64,000 bases of DNA, taken from NCBI GenBank assembly GCA_016926695.1, contig JAFGOB010000098.1:1-64000 (forward strand), given 5' to 3'. Source of the DNA: Dehalococcoidales bacterium (GTDB taxonomy: Bacteria > Chloroflexota > Dehalococcoidia > Dehalococcoidales > UBA3254). Below are positions 28,764 through 37,529 of this stretch, piece after piece (position 1 is the stretch's first letter; every line of letters begins with the position of its first letter). Below the pieces are notes generated by a model. It was not told where the DNA came from. It made no database searches and saw only the letters and a program-made list of their open reading frames with translations. The position numbers and the translations under genes are program-made.

Positions 28764-30869
28764 TTAATAGTTGCCCCAGAATTTTACGGCTTTTATCTTC
28801 AACCGGAGATCGCATTGAAGACAGCGGCCGGACTCGTATTCGGCTGCGTCCTGCTCCATTTCTTTTTCCACCGTGCAAAAACCGGCCAGGCGTTTTTCCA
28901 CCGGTTCGTGGTCTCCTTCCTCCCTTTCCAGCCCGGCAAATCCATCTCCCGGCCCCAGATATACCGGAAGGTCAGCCGCCGGGGCCAGCTTCTCTTCTAT
29001 TTTGCCGTCGCCTTCTAGATAACGGTCTATGGCCATAGCCGTTTTTCTCCCTGAGGCCATGGCCTTGATCAGCGATGAGCTGCCGCTGACGGCATCGCCG
29101 GCGGCGTAGACGCCGTCCCGGTTGGTTGTAAAAGAATAAGGGTCAATTTCAATCAGATTACCCGGACCTGTTTCCAGTCTGAAACCTTCCGGCACGACCG
29201 GACTCTGCCCGATGGCGATAATGACGCTGTCCGCTTCGATGATATGCTGAGAGTTATCCACCAGCTCGATTTGCGGGTTCTTTTCTTCATCGAAGCTGAA
29301 GGAAGCCACATCCATGAACTCGACCCCGCTGATTTCACCCTCCCGGCAGATTATTTGGGTGGAAGAGTGGGCGGGATGTATAATAATGCCCTCTTCCTGC
29401 CCCTGTTTGATTTCATCCTCCGAGGCGGGCATATCCGTCTCGCATTCCAGGCAGGCCAGGTGGACCTGCTCGGCCCCCAGCCGCCGTGCGACGCGCGCGC
29501 AATCAAAGGCCACGTTCCCGCCTCCTAGGACTACTACCTTTTTACCCGCGGTCTCCTTTTTGCCCTGGTTGACGTCCCGTAAAAAATCTACTCCGATCAG
29601 CACAGCGGGGTTGTCCGCTCCCTGGATCTTCAGCCGTTGTCCCCGATGCGTACCCACGGCTATCAGGATAGCATTATACCCCTCTTCAAAGAGCTTATCA
29701 ACCGAATCGACAGTCGTTCCGGTCCTAAGCTCGACCCCTGCTTCTTCGATATCCCTGATTTCACCGTCCAGCATCTCTCTGGGAAGGCGGTACTGCGGAA
29801 TACCGTAGCGCATCATCCCGCCGGCTAGGGGCAGAGTCTCAAAAACGGTCAGCTCATGTCCCTGTAAAGCCAGGTAGAAGGCGGCGGTCAGGCCGGCAGG
29901 TCCGGAGCCTATGACTGCCACTTTTTTCCCGCTGGACGGTTTCCGGTGCCTGTTTTTCGTCCAGGTCTTTTCTTTGTCATTTCCGGCAGCGAAGAGTTTT
30001 AGCTCTCTTATGGCGACCGGCTGGTTTATTTCACCCCGGCGGCAGACCGCTTCACAGGGATGATCGCAGCAATAGCCCAGCACTCCGGGGAACGGTACTT
30101 TTTCCCGGATGAGGGCGACGGCGGAAGAATAGTCCTTTCTATTGATAAAGCGGATGTAGCCGGGGACATCGATCTCAGCCGGGCAGGCGGACTTGCAGGG
30201 GACCAGGGCAGCCCGGCGGTTTTTCCCCTTGACAAGCTCTTCCTTATCCTGAATAGCGCCCGTTGGACAGACCTCGGCACAGGCGCCGCAGAAGCGGCAG
30301 CCCGCCTCAGCCAGTGATTGGCCCGAGGCCGTGCCTATATATGTCTCCTTCCCCTCCTTTTTATAAAAGAGAACGCCCGCTCCGCGCAGCTCATGACAGG
30401 CCCTGACGCAGCGGCCGCATACCACGCATTTATTGGCATCGTGGACGAAAAGGGGATTGCCGGTATTCAATGGAAAGTACTTCGAGCGTCGCCTGACACT
30501 CAACTGATCGCTTACCAGGTACTGTTTAACAGACTGCAGCTCGCAGTTCAGATACTTGTTGCAGGTTCCGCAGTCGGAGGGATGTCCGGCCAGCATCAGC
30601 TCCATGGCCATGCGGCGCATCTCCTCCGTTTTTTCGGTCTTTGTTTTTACTGCCATACCAGGGCATACCGGGGTGGTGCAGGAGGTTGGAATACCCTCGA
30701 TGCCCTCGATTTCAACCACGCACAAACGGCAGGCGCCTAGCGGCGAAAGGTCGGGATGATAACACAGGTGAGGTATATAGATGCCGGCTTCCAGCGAGGC
30801 TTCAAGCACGGTTTTCCCTGCCTGCGTTTCGACCTCCTGTCCGTCTATATTGATCTTGATTATATCCAA
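28764..30869 (-). CDS. NuoG-like Fe-S / GltD-like flavin electron-transfer fusion
   Basis: The 701-residue protein has an N-terminal [2Fe-2S] ferredoxin (C36, C47, C50, C64), a NuoG-type His/Cys cluster (H96, C100, C103, C109) and two 4Fe-4S sites (C148-C158 and C191-C201). A glutamate-synthase small-subunit-like part follows, with FAD and NAD(P) folds (VAVIGSGPAGLTAA near residue 310; VVVLGGGNVAFDCARVA). It would move electrons between NAD(P)H and Fe-S carriers. The start is TTG with AGGAG six bases before it. It is flanked by a NuoF-like gene upstream and an FAD dehydrogenase downstream, consistent with a soluble complex. Confidence 0.9.
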   Translation of the reverse strand: MDIIKINIDGQEVETQAGKTVLEASLEAGIYIPHLCYHPDLSPLGACRLCVVEIEGIEGIPTSCTTPVCPGMAVKTKTEKTEEMRRMAMELMLAGHPSDCGTCNKYLNCELQSVKQYLVSDQLSVRRRSKYFPLNTGNPLFVHDANKCVVCGRCVRACHELRGAGVLFYKKEGKETYIGTASGQSLAEAGCRFCGACAEVCPTGAIQDKEELVKGKNRRAALVPCKSACPAEIDVPGYIRFINRKDYSSAVALIREKVPFPGVLGYCCDHPCEAVCRRGEINQPVAIRELKLFAAGNDKEKTWTKNRHRKPSSGKKVAVIGSGPAGLTAAFYLALQGHELTVFETLPLAGGMMRYGIPQYRLPREMLDGEIRDIEEAGVELRTGTTVDSVDKLFEEGYNAILIAVGTHRGQRLKIQGADNPAVLIGVDFLRDVNQGKKETAGKKVVVLGGGNVAFDCARVARRLGAEQVHLACLECETDMPASEDEIKQGQEEGIIIHPAHSSTQIICREGEISGVEFMDVASFSFDEEKNPQIELVDNSQHIIEADSVIIAIGQSPVVPEGFRLETGPGNLIEIDPYSFTTNRDGVYAAGDAVSGSSSLIKAMASGRKTAMAIDRYLEGDGKIEEKLAPAADLPVYLGPGDGFAGLEREEGDHEPVEKRLAGFCTVEKEMEQDAAEYESGRCLQCDLRLKIKAVKFWGNY

Positions 30870-30906
30870 AAAATACTCCTGTCGGCGACTTGCAAGGGCG
30901 ATCTTT

Positions 30907-32604
30907 TTATGGTCCGTGACCCGGGCTGCACTTGTGTTCTCCTTTCAGGTGCGCCCGGTAGTCATCACTGAAGAGTTCCAGGCTGCTTAATACCGGCGCC
31001 GGGGCATTTTTCCCCAGCCCACAGAGGGAGCCCTGCTGCATCATTTGTCCCAGTTTGCGCAGCAGCTCCAGCTCCTGTTCTTTACCTTTATATTCGGTAA
31101 TATCGGCCAGTATATCCGCCATCTGGTAGGTGCCTTCTCGGCAGAAAACGCATTTGCCGCAGGACTGTTCCTGGAGGTAGGCTATTTTTTCCGAGGTCGC
31201 TCGCACCATGCATCTGTCTCCGGCGAAGACCTCGATTGTACCGGAACCCATGATGCCCCCGGCCCGGCGCATGAACTCGAAGTCGATAGACAGGTCCAGC
31301 GAACCGGCGGCCAGGAAAGCCCCCGTGGGGCCGCCGATCTGCACAGCCCTGATATTTTCTATTGATTCCGCTCCGGTCGTTTTTTCGAGAATGTTGCGTA
31401 TTGTCGTTCCCATGGGTACTTCCAATGTATAGCCGCAGGCCGTATCGACCCCGGTGCGCACCGGGACGTATCCCCGGAGGCTGAATTCACCGCAAAGGGT
31501 GATTATCTTGGTGCCTTTGCTCTTTTCTGTACCCCCCGGGCAGGCCCACTCCGGCGCTCTTTGAAGAATAAGAGCGACATTGGCCAGTGTTTCCAGGTTG
31601 TTAATCACGGTAGGTTTATTATTAAAACCTGCTTCAGCCGGGTAAGGCGGGCGAATAAAGGGCTTGGCCTGTTTATTCTCCAGCAAACATATCAGGGCGG
31701 TCTCTTCCCCCGCCACCAAACAGGACGGTACCTCCTTGATGATAATGTCGGCATTAAAGCCGGAGTCCAGTATATTTTCGCCCAGCAGGTTATGGTCTTT
31801 CATTTGTTCCAGGGCTGTCTCAAGACGCCTTACAGCCAGCCTGTTTTCGGCCTCCACGCAGATGTAGCAGCAGGCAGCCCCGACGGCATAAGCACCGATC
31901 AAGAGGCCTTCCAGCACGGAATGGGGACAGCCTTCCAGCACCAGCCTGGATATACCGGAGAGAGGGTCCGAGTCCAGCGCATTGCACACCATGAATTTTT
32001 CATCCCCTGCGGCCGTGCGGCAGATATGCCATTTGTCCGCCGTATTAAAACCGGCGCCGCCTCTGCCTCTCAGTCCCGCAGCGGCCAGGTCCCCGATAAC
32101 GTCCTCAGGGGACATTCCCAGTGCCCTGGAAAGCCCGCTGTAACCCCCGGCGAGAGAAATATAATCGCCGATATCTTCCGGATCTATACGGCCGCAGTAG
32201 CCCAGTACCGCCCTTTCTTGCAGGGAAAACAGAGGCAGGTCCGAGAGGGCGCGAATACCGTCAATCTTCGTCTCTCCCGTGGTACCCAGGGCCAGGTCCG
32301 GGCGCGGATCGTCCCCTATTACATAATCATCGACTAGGTTCGAGGCTGTTTCCGGCGTCGCCTGCGGATACAGGATGCCGGGCTGTCCGGGCTTTTCTAT
32401 CAGGACCAGCGGTTCAAGACCGGGGTAGCCATGAGGACCGGCAGCTATCACCCGGGCATCTATGGAGTGTTTTTTTATCACACTGGATATGTGGTCGATC
32501 AGCCCCCGGACCTCAGTTTCCGAAGAACCCCCGACCGCTATGCGTATCTTGTTCCCTGGTGTTGAACCAGCATTCAGTTTTGAACGTATCTGTTCCAGAT
32601 TCAC
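30907..32604 (-). CDS. NuoF-like NADH-binding flavoprotein subunit
   Basis: The 565-residue protein has a thioredoxin-like N-terminal extension and the NuoF/HydB core, with FMN/NADH motifs GLRGRGGAGFNT and CVEAENRLAVRRL. The cluster motif is SCGKCVFCREGT plus a later LCGLGKNAP cysteine. The usual CxxCxPCR has V-F here instead of x-P. It would oxidise NADH and pass electrons to the fusion protein encoded next. The start is GTG with GAAGGA seven bases upstream. The set resembles the NADH modules of hydrogenases and formate dehydrogenases, but no hydrogenase or formate dehydrogenase gene is near. Confidence 0.9.
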   Translation of the reverse strand: MNLEQIRSKLNAGSTPGNKIRIAVGGSSETEVRGLIDHISSVIKKHSIDARVIAAGPHGYPGLEPLVLIEKPGQPGILYPQATPETASNLVDDYVIGDDPRPDLALGTTGETKIDGIRALSDLPLFSLQERAVLGYCGRIDPEDIGDYISLAGGYSGLSRALGMSPEDVIGDLAAAGLRGRGGAGFNTADKWHICRTAAGDEKFMVCNALDSDPLSGISRLVLEGCPHSVLEGLLIGAYAVGAACCYICVEAENRLAVRRLETALEQMKDHNLLGENILDSGFNADIIIKEVPSCLVAGEETALICLLENKQAKPFIRPPYPAEAGFNNKPTVINNLETLANVALILQRAPEWACPGGTEKSKGTKIITLCGEFSLRGYVPVRTGVDTACGYTLEVPMGTTIRNILEKTTGAESIENIRAVQIGGPTGAFLAAGSLDLSIDFEFMRRAGGIMGSGTIEVFAGDRCMVRATSEKIAYLQEQSCGKCVFCREGTYQMADILADITEYKGKEQELELLRKLGQMMQQGSLCGLGKNAPAPVLSSLELFSDDYRAHLKGEHKCSPGHGP

Positions 32605-32822
32605 TCCTGATTCCTTCCGGTCAACAATGATAAGTCACTCAACCACTAAGGGGGAATTCAAACCGGTACGCTCGATATTAACGTCTATTAACCGGTAAAA
32701 AATGGGTTTAGCCTTGAATAATGCCTCTATTCTAGCATAAATGCCATTTTCAGCAAAATAGTAGCCGACTTATACATTATTAAACTTATACTGTCTTGGA
32801 AGCTACTCCCAGCTTTTTTTAT

Positions 32823-32852
32823 TTGACAAGCGTTCCTGTGGATTTCTATACT
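32823..32852 (+). promoter_or_regulatory. Sigma-70-type promoter for the SDR gene
   Basis: TTGACA (32823-32828) and TATACT (32847-32852) are 18 bases apart, about 90 bases before the plus-strand SDR. The remainder of 32605-32943 shows no gene and must also hold the divergent NuoF promoter. Confidence 0.65.
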
Positions 32853-32943
32853 GAATTAATTTCGTTTTACAGTACGAAACGTGCTGGACTCGAATGAGCC
32901 GGAACGTATAAATCTAAAGTAAAGCCTGGATAAGGAGATCGAG

Positions 32944-33708
32944 ATGAGACTGAAAGATAAAGTTGCCATTATTACGGGAAGCGCCAGGGGACTGGGAAAA
33001 GAGTTTGCACTGCGTTTTGTTAAAGAAGGGGCCAAAGTGGTGGTCTGCGATATACTGGACTGTGAGCCGGTAGCCGCTGAGATCAGGGCTATGGGAGGCG
33101 AGGTCCTGGCCCTTAAAACGGATGTTACCAGTGAGAAAGACACTGCCGAAATGGTCCGGAAGACGGTGGAAAAATTCGGGCGTGTGGATATCCTGGTTAA
33201 CAACGCGGCTATCTATGGAGAGATTGAAAAAAGGCACTTCGTGCGTCCATTCGATGAGATCGAGGTCGATGACTGGGATAAAATGATGGCGGTCAACCTG
33301 AAAGGAATGTTTCTCTGCTGCAAAGCCGTTTCTCCCGTTCTGAAGAAACAGCGCGAGGGCAAGATCGTCAACATCGCTTCGACGGTGGCTTTCGCCGGTC
33401 CTCCGCTTTTCCTGCACTATACTACCTCCAAGGGCGGCGTTGTGTCGATGACCAAAGGCCTTGCCAGGGCGCTTGGACAGTACAATATCAACGTCAACGC
33501 GGTTGCTCCCGGAATGACCTGGACGGAGGCTACCCAATCAACCTTTGAAAAGGTTGCCGGAGAAACGGAAAGGATTTCCGAGTCCCAGATTCTGAAACGC
33601 CGCACCACGCCGCAGCACATCAGCGGGGCGGTGGTCTTTCTCAGCTCCGAGGATGCCGAGCAGATTACCGGCCAGACACTGGCTGTCAATGCCGGGGAAT
33701 ATATTTAG
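32944..33708 (+). CDS. Short-chain dehydrogenase/reductase
   Basis: The 254-residue classical SDR has TGSARGLG, VNNAAIYG, Ser in NIASTVAF, YTTSK as the YxxxK and a C-terminal AVNAGEYI. AAGGAG precedes the ATG. It ends in a four-base overlap with the convergent flavodoxin gene. Its role in the island would be reversible alcohol/ketone conversion. Confidence 0.85.
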   Translation: MRLKDKVAIITGSARGLGKEFALRFVKEGAKVVVCDILDCEPVAAEIRAMGGEVLALKTDVTSEKDTAEMVRKTVEKFGRVDILVNNAAIYGEIEKRHFVRPFDEIEVDDWDKMMAVNLKGMFLCCKAVSPVLKKQREGKIVNIASTVAFAGPPLFLHYTTSKGGVVSMTKGLARALGQYNINVNAVAPGMTWTEATQSTFEKVAGETERISESQILKRRTTPQHISGAVVFLSSEDAEQITGQTLAVNAGEYI

Positions 33709-34352
33709 GTCTCGATTTCCCCCAGCTTCTCCTCGATGAACTTTTCGGCCTCCAGCAGGTCTTTCTCATCAGGCCGGCTGCGGATATCCCCGTGAAAGGT
33801 GTCTGGCGTGGGGTTGTTGAGAAATCTTCCCGGACAGCAGAATTTTCCGATACAGCGGAAATTGCTGTGCTCGATTTCCAGCGCCATCAGGTCCATGGCC
33901 GGTTCAGCCTCCCGGGGCCCGAACTCATAGCCGGAATAGGTTACGAAGATAAGGGCTTTTTTTGATTCCGGTCCCAGCACTATTTTATGGTGATACCGCA
34001 GTACCCCGGGGTCGTTTTGCGGACGGGGGACTTCCGGCAGAGGTGTTTGGATGTAAGATATGGTCTCATCTCGGTCGCGTAACGCTATCCTGGGGTCTAT
34101 ACCCAGCCACAGCCTTCTCAGGAAATTTAATATCTCATTATAGGGCAGGTGCAGTATCACTCCCGAACCAATACAGGCCAGGTCGTAGGTCCGGATATCG
34201 AAAGGGGGATCGAGGATATCCCCGGCCCTTTTGCGGACCTTGAAAGTATCGCATTCCCAGCCATGACGTTCAAGGGTACTCTTGAATCGCATTGCTACCT
34301 TCTCGGTATTGCCTGTAAAGGAAGAATAGACGATCAAGCACTTTTTTGCCAT
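33705..34352 (-). CDS. Flavodoxin-family protein
   Basis: The 215-residue protein begins with an FMN-binding YSSFTGNTEKVA loop (T/S-x-T-G-N-T type) and continues with a flavodoxin-like fold (IGSGVILHLPYNE; VTYSGYEFG). It contains two adjacent cysteines (FCCPG) of unknown role. It probably carries electrons for the flavoenzymes next to it. The ATG at 34352 with GGAGG just upstream is preferred over a TTG four codons earlier. It lies directly upstream of nothing on its strand but follows the 483-residue dehydrogenase at 34380 by 27 bases. Confidence 0.8.
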   Translation of the reverse strand: MAKKCLIVYSSFTGNTEKVAMRFKSTLERHGWECDTFKVRKRAGDILDPPFDIRTYDLACIGSGVILHLPYNEILNFLRRLWLGIDPRIALRDRDETISYIQTPLPEVPRPQNDPGVLRYHHKIVLGPESKKALIFVTYSGYEFGPREAEPAMDLMALEIEHSNFRCIGKFCCPGRFLNNPTPDTFHGDIRSRPDEKDLLEAEKFIEEKLGEIET

Positions 34353-34379
34353 TGCCCCCTCCAAAGTCTGATGTACAGT

Positions 34380-35831
34380 CTATACGCTGCCAAGATATTG
34401 CAGTATGTTTCTGCCGGCAATGCGGCCTGAATTGATGGCGAAGGCTGAAGACGCCCCGGATGAAAGGTCCATGCAGTAGCTGTCTCCCCACATACCCCCG
34501 GCATCGTTCCCCCCGGCGTACAGGCCGGGTATGGCCCTGTCATTTTTATCCATTACCTCCATTTTATAATTGATCCGGATGCCACCCAGCGTACCCAGGA
34601 AGGCCGTGTGGGCCTTCATGGCATAAAAGGTCTGGCCGGTTAAGGGCCAGAGATAGCGCGGGTCTTTGGCAAAGAGGTCGTCATGCCCCTTCCTGCAAAA
34701 CCCGTTATATTCATCCACTGTCGCCTGCAACACCTGAGGGCTGACGTTTATTTTAAGTGCCAGTTCACCGATCGACCCGGCTGAGAAGACCTCCCCGGTA
34801 TCTTTTTCCAGCGCAGCGGCCAGCTTCTGATCGAAGTCCTGCGGCCAGGTGCCGGGCGGGTTGTAAGGGTCTATGCTCCTGACCATGCCCCTCTCGCGCA
34901 GGCGCTGTATGATGGAGTCGTCGAAAATACTGAAGGTGTAGCCTTCCCTGAACCTGGCATTGATATTGCCCAGGGAGGTGTCGAAGAAGGCCATTCCTTC
35001 ATCGCAAAAGCGTTCTCCCCGGGGATCGACCCACAGGTCCGGCTGGAGCGCCGGAAGCTCCAGTGAACCGGCTGATTCAAAGGCGGGATGGACGGGTCCG
35101 ATGCGTAACATGTGTAGCACGCTGATGCCTTCTTCGGCGGCTCCGCTCTCCCGGGCCATGCGGATGCCGTCTCCCATCTTATCCATATTACCCACCGGGG
35201 AGATGTTTACACCCAGGTCGAAACGGGTGTATTTCCTGATCCATTCCTTATTGTTGGCATACCCGCCGCTGGCGATCATCACGGCTCCGGCCTCTATGCG
35301 GATTTCCTCCCCGTTTTCCTCCACTACAACCCCGCCGGTCTTTTCTCCCTGTTTCAATATCCGCTTTACGGGTGTAGCAGCCTTGATCTCCACCTTCTTC
35401 TCCCTGGCCTTAAGCGCCAGTGCCCTGACAATAGACTCGCCGTAGCCCTTGATGACGTGATAGGTGCGGGGCATATCCGGCATGTTTATGGTGGCGTCCG
35501 TGAACTCCACCCCCTGCTTTTGCAGCCAGTCTATGGTAGCGGCGGACTCATCGACAACGGCCCTTACCAGGCGGGGATTGGCCCGCCAGTGACTGTACTC
35601 CATGATGTTTCTCCAAGCCTGGTCGCGGCTGTAGGTGATGTATCTCTCCCGCTGCATGCGGCTTTCAACCGCGAAGGTGCCGTGGAAAAAATTCGAGGTG
35701 CCTCCCAGAGAGCGCTGCTTCTCGAAGACGGTCGCTCTCAGGCCTCCTTCTGCGGTTGTCAGGGCGGCGGCCAGTCCGGTAACGCCTGACCCGATTATGG
35801 CGACATCGGTCTTCATGATGGAATCGTTCAT
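34380..35831 (-). CDS. FAD-dependent dehydrogenase, paralogue of the one at 27303
   Basis: The 483-residue protein is a close relative of that at 27303. It has the same GSGVTGLAAA start, EKQRSLGGTSNFFHGTFA, MIASGGYANN and C-terminal LYAGGNDAGGMWGDSYC. It is a fumarate-reductase/ketosteroid-dehydrogenase-type enzyme. The two copies of equal length probably act on successive or related intermediates. AGGAG lies about seven bases before the ATG. Followed by a flavodoxin gene, a plausible electron carrier. Confidence 0.85.
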   Translation of the reverse strand: MNDSIMKTDVAIIGSGVTGLAAALTTAEGGLRATVFEKQRSLGGTSNFFHGTFAVESRMQRERYITYSRDQAWRNIMEYSHWRANPRLVRAVVDESAATIDWLQKQGVEFTDATINMPDMPRTYHVIKGYGESIVRALALKAREKKVEIKAATPVKRILKQGEKTGGVVVEENGEEIRIEAGAVMIASGGYANNKEWIRKYTRFDLGVNISPVGNMDKMGDGIRMARESGAAEEGISVLHMLRIGPVHPAFESAGSLELPALQPDLWVDPRGERFCDEGMAFFDTSLGNINARFREGYTFSIFDDSIIQRLRERGMVRSIDPYNPPGTWPQDFDQKLAAALEKDTGEVFSAGSIGELALKINVSPQVLQATVDEYNGFCRKGHDDLFAKDPRYLWPLTGQTFYAMKAHTAFLGTLGGIRINYKMEVMDKNDRAIPGLYAGGNDAGGMWGDSYCMDLSSGASSAFAINSGRIAGRNILQYLGSV

Positions 35832-36151
35832 TCTCCTGCTCCTGTCTTTTCATCCGTCTGGTGTATTCCGGTGTTACTGGAATGGCTGTCTCCATTCGCC
35901 CGTCGCAACTGACCTTCACCGGATTAAGGGTATTATATACTAAGGGGCGGATGAATAACTACAAGGCTGAGGTTGAGGAGACCGCTATAGCGGATAACAA
36001 TAGCGGGTATCCACCGTTTACCGGGGAGTAAGTACCTCACACTGTCTCTATTCCCTTTCCTTTGCTGGGAGAGGGCATGGTAATGGGGAAGTGAAAGTGT
36101 ATGTAGGGCATCAGGTAAAATGATTATGACTCAGGCGGAAAAACGCCGTGC
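35832..36151. other. Intergenic region
   Basis: No gene is visible. It holds a short perfect palindrome, CCGCTATAGCGG (35982-35993), and must contain the promoter for the minus-strand dehydrogenase. Confidence 0.4.
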
Positions 36152-37240
36152 TCATTCCTGTATGAGGCTGCTGTTGAATACGCAGTGTATATTCTGTTTG
36201 TGCATTTCGGTTATACAGCCGTTGCAGGAGATGCATTTTGATCCGTTGATTAGCCCCCGGCGGAGCTTGCTGACTATATGCTGGTCCATAATGAAGGGAC
36301 GGCAGGCTGAGATAGCGCTGGCGGTTCCCTCGTTTACGATTTTTTCCATATCTGCCAGCTTGCGTATACCGCCGACCAGGATCAATGGCCTGTCGATCAC
36401 TTCGGCGGCCTTACGGCTTTCATCGATATAATACGGGCTGGTGGCGTTTTGCCGTATATGGTGGAAAGGTTCGGCTTCGATGCCTTCACTGACTTCAATA
36501 GCATCCGCTCCCGCACTGACAAAGGTTGCGGCGGAGGCGATCCCTTCCTCCAGACTTTTTCCCTGCGGATGGTAGTCCTTCAGTCCCAGTTTGACCAGGA
36601 CCGGGTAGTCCGTACCTGCCAGGCGGCGTATTCCCTCCAGTACCTGTACCAGGAAGGCAGCCCGCTTTTCGGCAGAACCTCCCCAGCGGTCCAGTCGCCG
36701 GTTGGTGACGGGTGAAAGAAAGGAGCTTACCAGCCAGCCGTGGGCGGCGTGAATCTGTACCGCATCAAAACCGGCCTCGGCGGCTCTCCGTCCGGCCTGG
36801 ATAAATTGATCAACGTGCTCGTATACTTCGTCCGAAGAAAGCTCCCTGACAGGAAGCCCTTTGGCCGGGTTGACCATAGCGCTCGGACCTACTACCTGGA
36901 AACCGCAGAGTTCCGGATTGCCGAACCATCCGGCGTGCATCAACTGGGCGGCGATTTTGCCTCCACAGCGGTGCACTTCATCTGTCAATTTTTTAAGGGG
37001 GCCTATCATGGAATCCTGGTGAATACCCACTTGACCCGGGGCGGCCCATCCGTCCAGGCCGGGAAAAAGGCCGCTGGATATGATCAGCCCCACCTCTCCC
37101 CTGGCCAGTTCTCGATAAAAGTCCAACTGCTGCTGGCTGACCGTGCGGTCCTTTCCCAGGTTGTCCAGTGTGGCGGAACGGACGAAGCGGTTTTCTATCC
37201 GCATTTTATTGATGTGAAACGGTTCAAATAGTCCGGGCAA
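36152..37240 (-). CDS. NADH:flavin oxidoreductase, Old Yellow Enzyme family
   Basis: The 362-residue protein is an FMN TIM-barrel OYE: FEPFHINKMRIENRFVRSA, IHAAHGWLVSSFLSP, WGGSAEKRAAF and LVGGIRKLADM. A C-terminal CISCNGC cysteine motif hints at a 4Fe-4S cluster, as in the larger OYE at 23015. It lacks that protein's FAD/NAD domains. I set the start at TTG 37240, with GGAGG seven bases upstream. The frame continues 125 codons further with low-complexity, noncoding-looking sequence and no ribosome site. Confidence 0.85.
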   Translation of the reverse strand: MPGLFEPFHINKMRIENRFVRSATLDNLGKDRTVSQQQLDFYRELARGEVGLIISSGLFPGLDGWAAPGQVGIHQDSMIGPLKKLTDEVHRCGGKIAAQLMHAGWFGNPELCGFQVVGPSAMVNPAKGLPVRELSSDEVYEHVDQFIQAGRRAAEAGFDAVQIHAAHGWLVSSFLSPVTNRRLDRWGGSAEKRAAFLVQVLEGIRRLAGTDYPVLVKLGLKDYHPQGKSLEEGIASAATFVSAGADAIEVSEGIEAEPFHHIRQNATSPYYIDESRKAAEVIDRPLILVGGIRKLADMEKIVNEGTASAISACRPFIMDQHIVSKLRRGLINGSKCISCNGCITEMHKQNIHCVFNSSLIQE

Positions 37241-37440
37241 TGGTCTTCCTCCCTGCTGCTGACGAAGTGATTGTATCTTCCAGTATAGGGCTTTTCCGTC
37301 CTTCCTGGCTACACGGGATGTCCTGGACCTTGGTCCTCCGTCATATTGTCCCGGATAAGCCTGAGATAGCGCACCATTTCGGTGAAAATAATCAGGTGGA
37401 ATTGCTTCGTTAAACGATGGATCAAGACAGAGGCAATATA

Positions 37441-37470
37441 TTGACATTGTGCCCTGAATGGCACTATTCT
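37441..37470 (+). promoter_or_regulatory. Promoter with operator-like repeat in the spacer
   Basis: TTGACA (37441-37446) and TATTCT (37465-37470) are 18 bases apart, ahead of the thioredoxin-reductase-like gene. Within the spacer GTGCC-ctgaat-GGCAC is a perfect inverted repeat, a likely regulator site. Confidence 0.6.
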
Positions 37471-37529
37471 GGTTTTGATTAATCCAGTTCAAACACGACT
37501 TGAACCTGCAAAGATAAAGGAGTCTGATA

